From: Phycomyces nitens
Taxonomy: Eukaryota > Mucoromycota > Mucoromycetes > Mucorales > Phycomycetaceae
DNA: 64,000 nucleotides
Direction of reading: 5' to 3'
NCBI GenBank assembly: GCA_022702545.1
Contig: JAHRBC010000003.1
Coordinates: 7,378,001-7,442,000, forward strand
Shown: positions 55,113-64,000 of the stretch, in pieces
How the letters are laid out: every line of letters begins with the position of its first letter
Numbering within the stretch: the stretch's first letter is position 1
Made by a program: the position numbers and the translations under genes
Notes under the pieces: generated by a model
Databases searched by the model: none
Told to the model about the DNA's origin: nothing
The model's input: only the letters and a program-made list of their open reading frames with translations

Positions 55113-55770
55113 TATTTTATTGATTATCAAAAATTATAATAATGTTCAATTCAAATGGGTCAAGGGTAGTTTCTTAATGGAGAGTGGTTCAAGAGGGGAG
55201 GGAGTAAGGCTGGCAAGAGCATGTCAAATTGGCCAGAGAATGTTTATCTGCATTTTAATGAGCTCCCATTATTCTTTAATAATCCAAACAAAAATGAAGA
55301 GTCTGGCTTTGGTTGCATCTTTAGATTTACCTAAAAAAAAGTAATGAGGCATGAAGGCTACTGGAACAAGTCCGAGTTGTTTATAAACCATGAGTGTGTT
55401 TTCAGGGGTTTTGGGTTTCTGATTCTCAGTTTATGGTTCATGTATGACTAGACACTGTCTAATGACACACCAGGACATGGCGGGCTGCATTACAGCACAC
55501 TTGGTCATTTTGTCCAACCCACATTCTCTTACAAAAATATGGGATGCATATGTTTTGCTCAAAAGTTCAAAGCCAAGGTATGAAAGTGGGTTGATTTGAT
55601 GTTTTATGGAGAATCACAGGATCTTTACATACCAAAATAGATTTTGCTTTTTGCATCGCCAAGCTGGCTACATCTTTTCGCTTATCAACCCACATTATCT
55701 ACAAGACTTTTTGTGGGTGAATTCCAACTACAGTTTAATGTAGAAACCGACTAGTTAAGTGGTTCTTTAA
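55113..55770. other. Right boundary of the single-copy gene block
   Basis: Unique sequence without supported genes; ends where the F-box 3' segment and relic resume at about 55770. Confidence 0.45.
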
Positions 55771-56720
55771 ATCAATAAAATAATTTCTTTGACTCAATCA
55801 TTGTATTTTGTTCACTTTTAACAGATCATGACTAAAGACACATTGGTGGGAACATACAGCATTCAATAATAAAACGAATATGTGTTACAGAATTCCAGCA
55901 CCTTGTGGATTTACCAGCCTTTTTCATTCGATCTTTATAATTTAACATTAACATTGAATACCTCGCATATTTTAACAGCCATATTTCTTCCCTTTGGTAA
56001 ATTATGGTACCCAGCTATTTAATACTTGTTGAGACTAATAGACTTGCCTTTATTTTACACTCAATATATGTCAATAATGTCCCAAAAGTAGTAAGCTCTT
56101 GGATATTTCATGATCAAACTATTACAGGGACATATTGGCACTTTTTCCGGTCCTCCACTATATCTGACTTTTGACAAGGACATTGTCTTTTTGGTATATA
56201 TCCTTGTTACAAAGTTTTACAAAGCGATTCAAAAGAGAGACAAGTTTTCTTTCCAATATTTTGATATAAGCAGAGTAGTCCAAAGTGTAGATTATAGTCT
56301 TTAAAGAGCCAGTATCTCTTGGTCAACAACAACCCCTAAATCATTGATCAACCACCTCCAAACTGTATCATTGGAACAACATAGTCTTTCCTCAATCTTT
56401 TCACCAAAAAGCGCTAAATTTCTATATTTATATCCTTGGGAAAAGGTATGAATCCATGCTCATCATTCAAGATATTATCCCATCTTTGTTTGCTTTTTTT
56501 TTAGAATGATGAGCAGAATACAATCGCTTCTTTTGTGCACTTTGTATAACTTTGACTTGAATAAAATGTAACAAGACGATATTTATATCCTACAGATTGT
56601 ACAGCGTATAATAGTCTTGAACATGTAATCACCCATTTTGTCTCTTATAGTGGTTATAAGCTCACAAGTAAAATTATGGTTAATTTCATTTTCAAGATGG
56701 CATAAATCGTCCTAATCAAA
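55771..56720 (-). mobile_element. Decayed Tc1/mariner relic upstream of copy J
   Basis: The last part of the shared 3' segment (from TTGTATTTTGTTCAC) is present without an F-box gene before it, followed by the minus-strand relic. The array therefore restarts inside a unit, matching a break produced by rearrangement rather than a fresh duplication. Confidence 0.6.
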
Positions 56721-57019
56721 GATCTTTGAGCATTAGTTTTGCTTTTAACTATTATATGTTTGGTGTGGCAGCTGTTTTGCATACGGGGGTTTTGGATGAA
56801 ATGTCAATGTCACACAATGAAAAGCACTGATGATGATGATTAGATTTTTTTGACAATCTGACAATTGCCTTGTTTTTCCAAGACGTTTGTTTTTTGTTGT
56901 TGATTTAATGAGACAGTGAGATTTGAATTGAAAGAGTGTTATAGATAATAAGAGTGTAGTAATGGTATGTTTGGCAGATATGGAATGTCGGCCCGTTACC
57001 AAGGAAAACGGCCCGTGTA

Positions 57020-57038
57020 TCCTACAATATACTGCGCC
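57020..57038 (+). promoter_or_regulatory. 19-bp conserved F-box promoter motif
   Basis: TCCTACAATATACTGCGCC begins 116 bp before the start of copy J. Confidence 0.7.
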
Positions 57039-57135
57039 TCATATTTATTTACCAATAAAAGTACTTAAAGACCTTTGAAACGCTTAAAAACAAAACCTTC
57101 TCTTTCCAGTTTACATTTATTCAAAAAACCTTTTC

Positions 57136-58956
57136 ATGCTTTTATCAGACTTTCCTCAAGAAATCATAGAAAACATTGCGAATTTTCTTTGCTTTAGAGA
57201 CAAGACATCTTGTTCTTTGGTGTGCAAATCATGGAAAAGAGCTTTCCAGGATACCCTATACTCTGATATACGTATACGCTCTCATGACGCCTTACAAGAC
57301 GCTATGACTCCATCCCAAAATAGTCGACATAAATACCATGAAATTGGACACCTTGTACGATATCTGACTATATCCGGGAATTTTCATGCAACGGCCAAGG
57401 GAATCTACGCACTGCAAAAGACCTTTCCAAATATAAAGTATCTTTATTTTGCAATAGCTCCTTTACGATCGAACAACTTTGGAAATAAAACCGATTGGAA
57501 CCTCTGGAGATCATTGACTGAGCTTCGCATGGATATCTATGGTTCATATAAACATATCATGGAAAATTTACTTGTTGAAGCAATTGCATGCTTACCCCTC
57601 TTAAGACGCCTATCGATTCACAATAAAAAGGAGTACAACATTATAATAGCATTCTCAGTAAACAATTTTGAGACCATCCACTCAAATCTAAGGCACCTTG
57701 AATACATGAAACTCAAAGTACGGCTCTTAACTCTTTCTGATACCGACCTTGAACGTATACCAAACGTATCTCCAGCCACAACGATGAAAATATTGGATAT
57801 AATACCCAATGATGCAGACTATCGATGGCTATGCTATTTTTCTCGCAAATATCCCAACCTACACACACTTAACCTTGGCGTAAAATATGTGTTGCCCGAT
57901 ATCGAAGTACAAAGACATATTACAATGACATTACTCCAACAAGTGCCTGTATCAATTCAACACGAACGATTCAATCTCAAATATTCCCATAACATTGAGA
58001 GAGAGGAGTTACTTTTCATAGATAAGATCTGCTTTCATGACGCGCCATTAAAGAATCTATCGATTGACGTTTTAGTAAGATATGACTTTTCTCCTGATAA
58101 TCTCTGTGATGCTTCCAAAATCATCGCGGAAACCTTCCTGGAGAGATGTTCAAAGACCATTAAATCGCTTAATCTGAAATGTGACAGTAGATATGCAACC
58201 CCAATAAACTTGACGGGGATGGAGAACAGCCTTTGTAACTTGGTCAAGGTGAAAGTGAGCGCTCGCACGGTTGCTGATATCGATACATTTCTCCGTGCAG
58301 CACCTCGCTTGAAATATCTCCAACTCGAATGTTCTACTATCAAGATCAGAAAACAACTCTACAATTCAGAGAGATTTGAACTCCAATCATTCGATTTAAG
58401 GCGCTCAAAAATTACATCAAATGTTCTCCGGTTTTTGTCATTTCATTGCAGAAAATTGGATACGTTGAGTTTGGTTCAAACATCAGTCTACGGCAGTTTT
58501 ACGGGACCTGGGTGCCAGTGGATTGACATGACTTATAGCCGCTTACAGTCATTATCTATAAATACAATAAGATTTATTATAGAAGACAACAAGAAGTGTT
58601 CAGACAATTTGAACACAACTCTTATTACTCGACCGGTTGACGATATTCCTCAAAACCAAGATTACGATTCCAATATCTTGCCGGTTAATGCTGGAAATTC
58701 TCCTTTTAAGACTGATAATGATTGGTTTTACGAAAATGATCCCGACAGTACGATTAAAATTTCAGGATTACAAGCCTCCTACACCAAGGAGTCTTTCTCA
58801 AACTATGAGGAAAACAAGAGAATTGCTATGGAGGATGCCCGTCAATTTAAAAAAAGAAAGCTGTCCGAAATTTCGAAGTATAACTTTGTTTTTGGATGTA
58901 CAAAGATAAGTCTTGGTTATGTATCTAATTATAGCCGTAGTACTTTCTTGCCTTGA
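57136..58956 (+). CDS. F-box/LRR-type protein, array copy J
   Basis: Intronless, 606 residues. F-box at residues 3-45 (FPQEIIENIANFLCFRD, SCSLVCKSWKRAFQD). Residues about 75-190 are nearly identical to copy K (APLRSNNFGNKTDWNLWRSL, SYKHIMENLLVEAIACL), and the spacing to K is 3,401 bp, so J and K are a recent tandem pair. Tail class is that of A, E, I and K (FGCTKISLGYV; the Tyr of FGYTK is Cys here). The VSIQHERFNLKY segment is one residue shorter than in relatives. Confidence 0.92.
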   Translation: MLLSDFPQEIIENIANFLCFRDKTSCSLVCKSWKRAFQDTLYSDIRIRSHDALQDAMTPSQNSRHKYHEIGHLVRYLTISGNFHATAKGIYALQKTFPNIKYLYFAIAPLRSNNFGNKTDWNLWRSLTELRMDIYGSYKHIMENLLVEAIACLPLLRRLSIHNKKEYNIIIAFSVNNFETIHSNLRHLEYMKLKVRLLTLSDTDLERIPNVSPATTMKILDIIPNDADYRWLCYFSRKYPNLHTLNLGVKYVLPDIEVQRHITMTLLQQVPVSIQHERFNLKYSHNIEREELLFIDKICFHDAPLKNLSIDVLVRYDFSPDNLCDASKIIAETFLERCSKTIKSLNLKCDSRYATPINLTGMENSLCNLVKVKVSARTVADIDTFLRAAPRLKYLQLECSTIKIRKQLYNSERFELQSFDLRRSKITSNVLRFLSFHCRKLDTLSLVQTSVYGSFTGPGCQWIDMTYSRLQSLSINTIRFIIEDNKKCSDNLNTTLITRPVDDIPQNQDYDSNILPVNAGNSPFKTDNDWFYENDPDSTIKISGLQASYTKESFSNYEENKRIAMEDARQFKKRKLSEISKYNFVFGCTKISLGYVSNYSRSTFLP

Positions 58957-60160
58957 GCTTGTGATAAGCTATTATTTATTACAAGTTCATTAAAGAGATG
59001 AATAAAAGAGAGATCATATTATCTGTTTATGTATTGTGTGGATTATATAGTTTTTAAAACATTTGGTACTATTTTGAAGACGAGTTTGAGGATCCAAGGT
59101 CAAGATCAAAATAGTGGCAAGAGATACAAACTCTTCTCTGTAGTAAAGAGATATTTCAATCTTTCTCAGATCAAGAGAATAGCTTCTTTAACTTGATTAT
59201 TGTATTATTATTTTCACGTTCTTGTAATAGATTACGAATAAAAACCAACGAATAAAAGTATACCTTCTTTAAAAATAATATTCATTAACTATTTCCAATG
59301 TTCGGTAGACACACCACTAACCTTCTTTATTTATTCTATAAAAACTTGCGTTGGTATGCAATACCTCCCATATTTAACAGATACACTCCTCCCCTCTGTA
59401 AATTATGGTATCTAGCTCTTTTTACTTATTGATACTGCTACACTTGCCTTATATATACACTCAATATGCGTTCATAATGTCCTAGTAGGGTCAAGCTGTT
59501 GGATATTTGGTGAACAAACTATTACAGAGACAGCTGGGAACTTTTTCCAGTCCTCAACTAGATTTGACTTTTGACAAGGGACACTGTATTTCTGGTATAT
59601 AAACTCCTTGTTACAAAGTTTTACAAAGTGATTCAAAAGAAGGACAAGTTTTATTCCCAATATATTTATATAAAGAAAATAGTCGAAAGTGTAGCTTGTA
59701 GTCTTTAAATAGCCAACTCCTCTTTGCCAACAACAACCCCCAAATCATTGATCAACCACCTCCAAACTGTATCGTTGGAACAACATAGTCTTTCCTCAAT
59801 CTTTTCACCAAAAAGTGCCAAACTTTCATGTTTTTATTCTTGAGAAAAGGTACTAATCTATGCTCATCATTCTAGATATTATCCCATCTTTGTTTGATTT
59901 TTTTAGAGTGATGAGCAGAATACAATCGCTTCTTTTGTGTACTTTGTACAACTTTGACTTGAATAAAATGCAACAAGACGATATTTATATGATACAGACC
60001 GTACAGCTTATAATAGTCTTGGAGATGCAATCGCCCATTGTGTCTCTTGTGGTAGTTATTAGCTCACAAGTGTAATTATGATTAATTCCATTTTCAAGAT
60101 GGCATAAATCATCCTAATCAAAGATCTTTGAGCATTAGTTTTGCTTTTAACTATTATATG
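58957..60160 (-). mobile_element. 3' segment and decayed Tc1/mariner relic between J and K
   Basis: Shared 3' flank to about 59260, then the relic. A minus ORF (59660-59472) reads NKEFIYQKYSVPCQKSN and VSVIVCSPNIQQLDPTRTL, decayed catalytic-end motifs. It holds the uninterrupted CCTTATATATACACTC that is the empty site of TE1. Confidence 0.7.
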
Positions 60161-60419
60161 TTTGGTGTGGCAGCTGTTTTGCATACGGGGGTTTTGGATG
60201 AAATGTCAATGTCACACAATGAAAAGCACTGATGATGATGATTAGATTTTTTGACAATCTGACAATTGCCTTGTTTTTCCAAGACGTTTGTTTTTGTTGT
60301 TGATTTAATGAGATTGTGAGATTTGAATTGAAAGAGTGTTATAGATAATAAGAGTGTAGTAATGGTATGTTTGGCAGATATGGAATGTCGGTCCGTTACC
60401 TAGGAAAACGGCCCGTGTA

Positions 60420-60438
60420 TCCTACAATATACTGCGCC
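60420..60438 (+). promoter_or_regulatory. 19-bp conserved F-box promoter motif
   Basis: TCCTACAATATACTGCGCC begins 117 bp before the start of copy K. Confidence 0.7.
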
Positions 60439-60536
60439 TCATATTTATTTACCAATAAAAGTACTTAAAGACCTTTGAAACGCTTAAAAAACAAACCTTG
60501 TCTTTCCAGTTTACATTTATTCAAAAAAACCTTTTC

Positions 60537-62384
60537 ATGCTTTTATCAGGCTTTCCTCGAGAAATCATAGAACAAATCGCGAATTATCTTTCATTTAGAG
60601 ACAAGACATCTTGTTCTTTGGTGTGCAAGTCATGGAAAAGAGTTTTCCAGGATACCCTATACTCGGATATAAGTATACTTTCTTATGATGCCTTAAAAAA
60701 CGTTATGACTCCATCCCAGGATAACCGACACAAATACCATGAAATTGGACACCTTGTACGATATCTGACTATATCCGAGAATTTTCATGCAACAGCCAAG
60801 CAAATCTACGCACTGCAAAAGACCTTTCCAAATATAAAGTATCTTTATTTTGCAATAGCTCCTTTACGATCGAACAACTTTGGAAATAAAACCGATTGGA
60901 ACCTCTGGAGATCATTGACTGAGCTTCGCATGGATATCTATGGTTCATATAAACATATCATGGAAAATTTACTTGTTGAAGCAATTGCATGCTTACCCCT
61001 CTTAAAACGCCTATCGATTCACAATAAAACGGAGTACAACATTATAATAGAATTCTCAGTAAACAATTTTGAGACCATCCACTCGCATCTAAAGCACCTT
61101 GAATACATGAAGCTCAGAACAGGTTTCTTGACTCTTTCTGATACCGACCTTGAACGTATACCAAACGTATCTCCAGCCACAACGATGAAAATATTGGATA
61201 TAATTCCCAATGATGCAGACTATCGATGGCTATGCTATTTTTCTCACAAATATCCCAACCTAAACACACTTAACCTTGGCGTAAAATATCTATTGCCCGA
61301 TACCGAAGTACAAAGACATAATACAATGACATTATTCCAACAAGTGCCTGCATCATTTCAGCACCTCGAAAGTTTCAATCTCAAATATTCCCAAAACATT
61401 GAGAGAAAGAAGTTAATTTTCATGGATAAGATCTGCTTTCATGACGCGCCATTAAAGCATGTATCGATTGACGTTTTAGTAAGATATGGCGCTTCTCCTG
61501 ATAATCTCTGTGACACTTCCAAAATCATCGCGGAAACCTTCCTGGAGAGATGTTCAAAGACCATTGAATCGCTTAATCTGAAATGTGACAGTAGATATGC
61601 AACCCCAATAAACTTGACGGGGATAGAGAACAGCCTTTGTAACTTGGTCAAGGTGAACATGAGCGTTCGCACGGTTGCTGATATCGATACATTTCTCCGT
61701 GCAGCACCTCGCTTGAAATATCTCCAACTCGAATGTTCTAATATCAAGATCAGAAAACAACTCTACAATTCAGAGAGATTTGAACTCCAATCATTCGATT
61801 TAAGGCGCTCAAAAATTACATCAAATGTTCTCCGGTTTTTGTCATTTCATTGCAGAAAATTGGATACGTTGAATCTGAATTACACATGGGTTTACGGGAG
61901 CTTTACGACACCTGGATGCCAGTCCATCGACATGACTTATAGCCGCTTACAGTCATTATCTATAAATAAAATAAGATTTATTATAGAAGACAACAAGAAG
62001 TGTCCAGACAATTTGAACATAACTCTTATTACTCGACCGGTTGACGCTATTACTCCAAAGCAAGAGTATGATCCCGATATTTTTCCGGTTAATGTTGGAG
62101 ATACTCCTTTTAAGACTCATAATGAATGGTTTTACGAAAATGATCCCGGCAGAATGATTAGGATTTCAGGATTACAAGCCTCCTACACCGAGGATTTCTT
62201 TTCAAACTATGAAGAAAACAAGAGAATTGCTACGGAGGAAAACGAGAGAATTGCTATGAAAGAAAACCGTCGCATAACAAGACAAAAAGCGTTCGAAATT
62301 TCGAAGCAAAACTTTGTTTTTGGATATACAAAGATAAGCCTTGGTTATGTATTTCATTATAGTCACCAATTATTTTTTTCATGA
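60537..62384 (+). CDS. F-box/LRR-type protein, array copy K
   Basis: Intronless, 615 residues from the family start. F-box at residues 3-45 (FPREIIEQIANYLSFRD). Tandem partner of copy J. Two peculiarities lie at the 3' end. A 24-bp tandem duplication (62214-62237 and 62238-62261) adds eight residues by repeating ENKRIATE as ENERIAMK. A Tc1-like element is inserted at the TA immediately after the TGA stop, so the normal 3' UTR and polyadenylation signal now lie 1.3 kb away. Tail FVFGYTKISLGYVFHYSH then diverges. Confidence 0.9.
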   Translation: MLLSGFPREIIEQIANYLSFRDKTSCSLVCKSWKRVFQDTLYSDISILSYDALKNVMTPSQDNRHKYHEIGHLVRYLTISENFHATAKQIYALQKTFPNIKYLYFAIAPLRSNNFGNKTDWNLWRSLTELRMDIYGSYKHIMENLLVEAIACLPLLKRLSIHNKTEYNIIIEFSVNNFETIHSHLKHLEYMKLRTGFLTLSDTDLERIPNVSPATTMKILDIIPNDADYRWLCYFSHKYPNLNTLNLGVKYLLPDTEVQRHNTMTLFQQVPASFQHLESFNLKYSQNIERKKLIFMDKICFHDAPLKHVSIDVLVRYGASPDNLCDTSKIIAETFLERCSKTIESLNLKCDSRYATPINLTGIENSLCNLVKVNMSVRTVADIDTFLRAAPRLKYLQLECSNIKIRKQLYNSERFELQSFDLRRSKITSNVLRFLSFHCRKLDTLNLNYTWVYGSFTTPGCQSIDMTYSRLQSLSINKIRFIIEDNKKCPDNLNITLITRPVDAITPKQEYDPDIFPVNVGDTPFKTHNEWFYENDPGRMIRISGLQASYTEDFFSNYEENKRIATEENERIAMKENRRITRQKAFEISKQNFVFGYTKISLGYVFHYSHQLFFS

Positions 62385-62386
62385 TA

Positions 62387-63704
62387 CCCTGGCCTGGATT
62401 ATTTGAGTATCCATTCCTAATTAGGGAATTTTGATCATAAACTTTTATTTTTGTTTTTATTTTTTTTTCTCTTTCTTTTTCTCATTCGATTCTTCTCATG
62501 TCTTTTAAAACCATTAAGAATACCTCCCAGAAGAGGACTGAACTTTCAGACTATCTGAAAGGCAAGATTGTTGGTGTCTTTGACTCTGGTACATCCATGG
62601 CTTAGATTGCACGGCGATATGATATACCCTATCCCACAGTTAAAGCGACAATGCAGAGAGTGAAAAAAAACTGGTACTGCCCTTGTTAAAAAATGTCAAG
62701 GAAGACCCTGTCTATTGAAAGATCGTGATCTGAGATCTCTCAGTAACATTAGACACCATTACAGATGAGATCCAGACATCATCAGGTGTTGCAATCAAGA
62801 GAGATGCCATTCGAAAGTACCTAAAGAAACTTGGGATTCGGTCATGTGTAGCTGCCAGAAAGCCTTTATTGCTGGAAAGGCATATCAAAATCCGCCTGAG
62901 GTTTGTAAATGAGGTTCGTCGTCGCAATCAGCAATGGAATCGAGTGATCTGGAGTGATGAGTCCAGATTCATGTTTTTCCCAAGGGCTGGAAATGTTCGT
63001 GTGTGGCGCACAAAGCAGCAGAAGTTCAGAAGAGGATATATTGTGCCAAAGGTTCAAGGTGGAGGGGGCTCAGTGATGGTATGGGGGTGTATTTGGGCTG
63101 GAGGTGTGGGAAAGCTTATAATTGTTCATGGTACGCTAAATCAGCACAAGTACAAAAGACTTTTAAAACGTGATTTCATGCCCTGGTTTCAAAGTCTTAA
63201 GCAAAGGAAGCATGGAGAATTCATTTTCCAAGAAGATAATGCACCCTGTCATAAGAGTTTGTTGGCTGAAGAGTACAAAAAGAAGGTGAATCTTCCTGTT
63301 ATGACATGGCCAGCAAACAGCCCTGACCTGAGCCCAATAGAGAACGTATGGTCCTACTTGGAACATAAGTTGAGAGCCAGTAAGGTAAAGCCCACAAATA
63401 AACACTCTTTGGCTTATGCACTACAAGAAGAATGGAAAAGAATACCCAAGAAAGTTGTAGAATCCCATTGCATGTCAATGCCAAATCGGATTCAAGAACT
63501 AAAAAAAAATCATGGATCTCATACCCATTATTAAACCTTCAAATAAATTACATTTTTATATTGATATATATTATATCTATCTCTCATAATTTTTTCAGCC
63601 TTGTATCTATATTTTATCCTGATAAAAAGATGTAAAGAAGTTGTGCATTTTCATTGAAAAGTTTTGGAATTCTAAAAAAGCTACTGAATTAATTTAGGTC
63701 ATGG
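62387..63704 (+). mobile_element. Tc1/mariner-like element TE2 (1,318 bp)
   Basis: Bounded by TA at 62385-62386 and 63705-63706. Ends CCCTGGCCTGGATTATTTGA and the complement of TTAATTTAGGTCATGG form imperfect inverted repeats (about 20 of 27 positions). Beyond the right TA the F-box 3' segment of copy J resumes exactly, giving the empty site. It encodes a transposase unrelated in detail to TE1. Termini are more diverged than those of TE1, so it is probably older or from a less conserved family. Confidence 0.9.
62498..63534 (+). pseudogene. TE2 transposase, DD34E, disrupted N-terminal half
   Basis: From ATG 62498 the helix-turn-helix region (SDYLKGKIVGVFDSGTSMA, IARRYDIPYPTVKATMQRV) is broken by TAG at 62603-62605, where CAG (Gln) would fit. 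Two frameshifts follow at about 62660 and 62750. The catalytic half is open to 63534: VIWSDESRF, FQEDNAPCHKS and SPDLSPIENVW, with 34 residues between the second Asp and Glu. About 345 residues in total when whole. Not expected to be active as it stands. Confidence 0.87.
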
Positions 63705-64000
63705 TAGTGTGATAAGCTATTATTTATTACAAGTTCATTAAAGAGATGAATAAAAGAGAGATCATATTATCTGTTTATGTATTGTGTGGATTATATAGTT
63801 TTTAAAACATTTGGTACTATTTTGAAGACGAGTTTGAGGATCAAAGGTCAAGATCAAAATAGTGGCAAAAGATACAAACTCTTCTCTGTAGTAAAGAGAT
63901 ATTTCAATCTTTCTCAGATCAAGAGAATAGCTTCTTTAACTTGATTATTGTATTATTATTTTCACGTTCTTGTAACAGATTACGAATAAAAACCAACGAA
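63705..64000. repeat. Displaced F-box 3' segment of copy K
   Basis: Near-identical to the sequence after copy J (58966-59260), including AATAAAAGAGAG. It belonged directly behind copy K before TE2 inserted. The window ends inside it, so another unit may follow. Confidence 0.8.

Noticed and set aside
1..64000. CRISPR arrays, operons, bacterial-type terminators, rRNA or tRNA genes
   Set aside because: None seen. Gene structure is eukaryotic with spliceosomal introns, and the repeats present are tandem gene units, transposons and microsatellites.

Overview
The window is nuclear DNA of a filamentous fungus, most likely an early-diverging one (Mucoromycota-like). This is inferred from four things: short GT-AG introns of about 40-90 bp, AT-rich intergenic DNA, a fungal Ura2-type pyrimidine enzyme with a degenerate dihydroorotase domain, and Tc1/mariner, IS630-like and LTR debris between lineage-specific F-box genes. 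No species call is made.

Layout. Positions 1-6070 hold the 3' part of a multifunctional URA2/CAD gene. Positions 7.2-41.6 kb and 55.8-64 kb are two stretches of one F-box/leucine-rich-repeat (LRR) gene array. It has nine intact single-exon genes of 606-621 codons, one copy broken by a single TGA, and one decayed inverted copy. Between the two stretches lies a compact block of single-copy genes (42.3-55.0 kb): a small Cys-rich unknown, a PEX4-like ubiquitin-conjugating enzyme, an RCK2/Srk1-type kinase, a class I/II aminotransferase with 12 exons, RPS11, arginase and RPL24.

The F-box array behaves as a large tandem repeat. Start-to-start spacing is about 3.39 kb for several neighbours, once two inserted elements (1,346 bp and 232 bp including target duplications) are subtracted. 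Each unit carries an F-box gene, a conserved 3' segment, a decayed minus-strand Tc1/mariner transposase and a conserved promoter segment. A 19-bp motif (TCCTACAATAYACTGCGCC) lies 115-126 bp upstream of every start codon, including the most diverged copies. Copies show mosaic structure, two classes of C-terminal tail, a stop-codon loss, a nonsense mutation and an internal duplication, so the array looks actively rearranging.

Mobile elements include two younger Tc1-like elements with TA target duplications, a solo LTR inside one F-box promoter, a 227-bp LTR-like insertion, a two-copy 346-bp repeat, a 2.2-kb element with about 80-bp inverted repeats around an unrecognised broken ORF, and an IS630-like transposase relic. 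The most unusual gene-structure observation is in RPL24: reading frame and splice signals require an intervening exon, best explained by a one-nucleotide microexon. The aminotransferase gene also contains a GC-AG intron.
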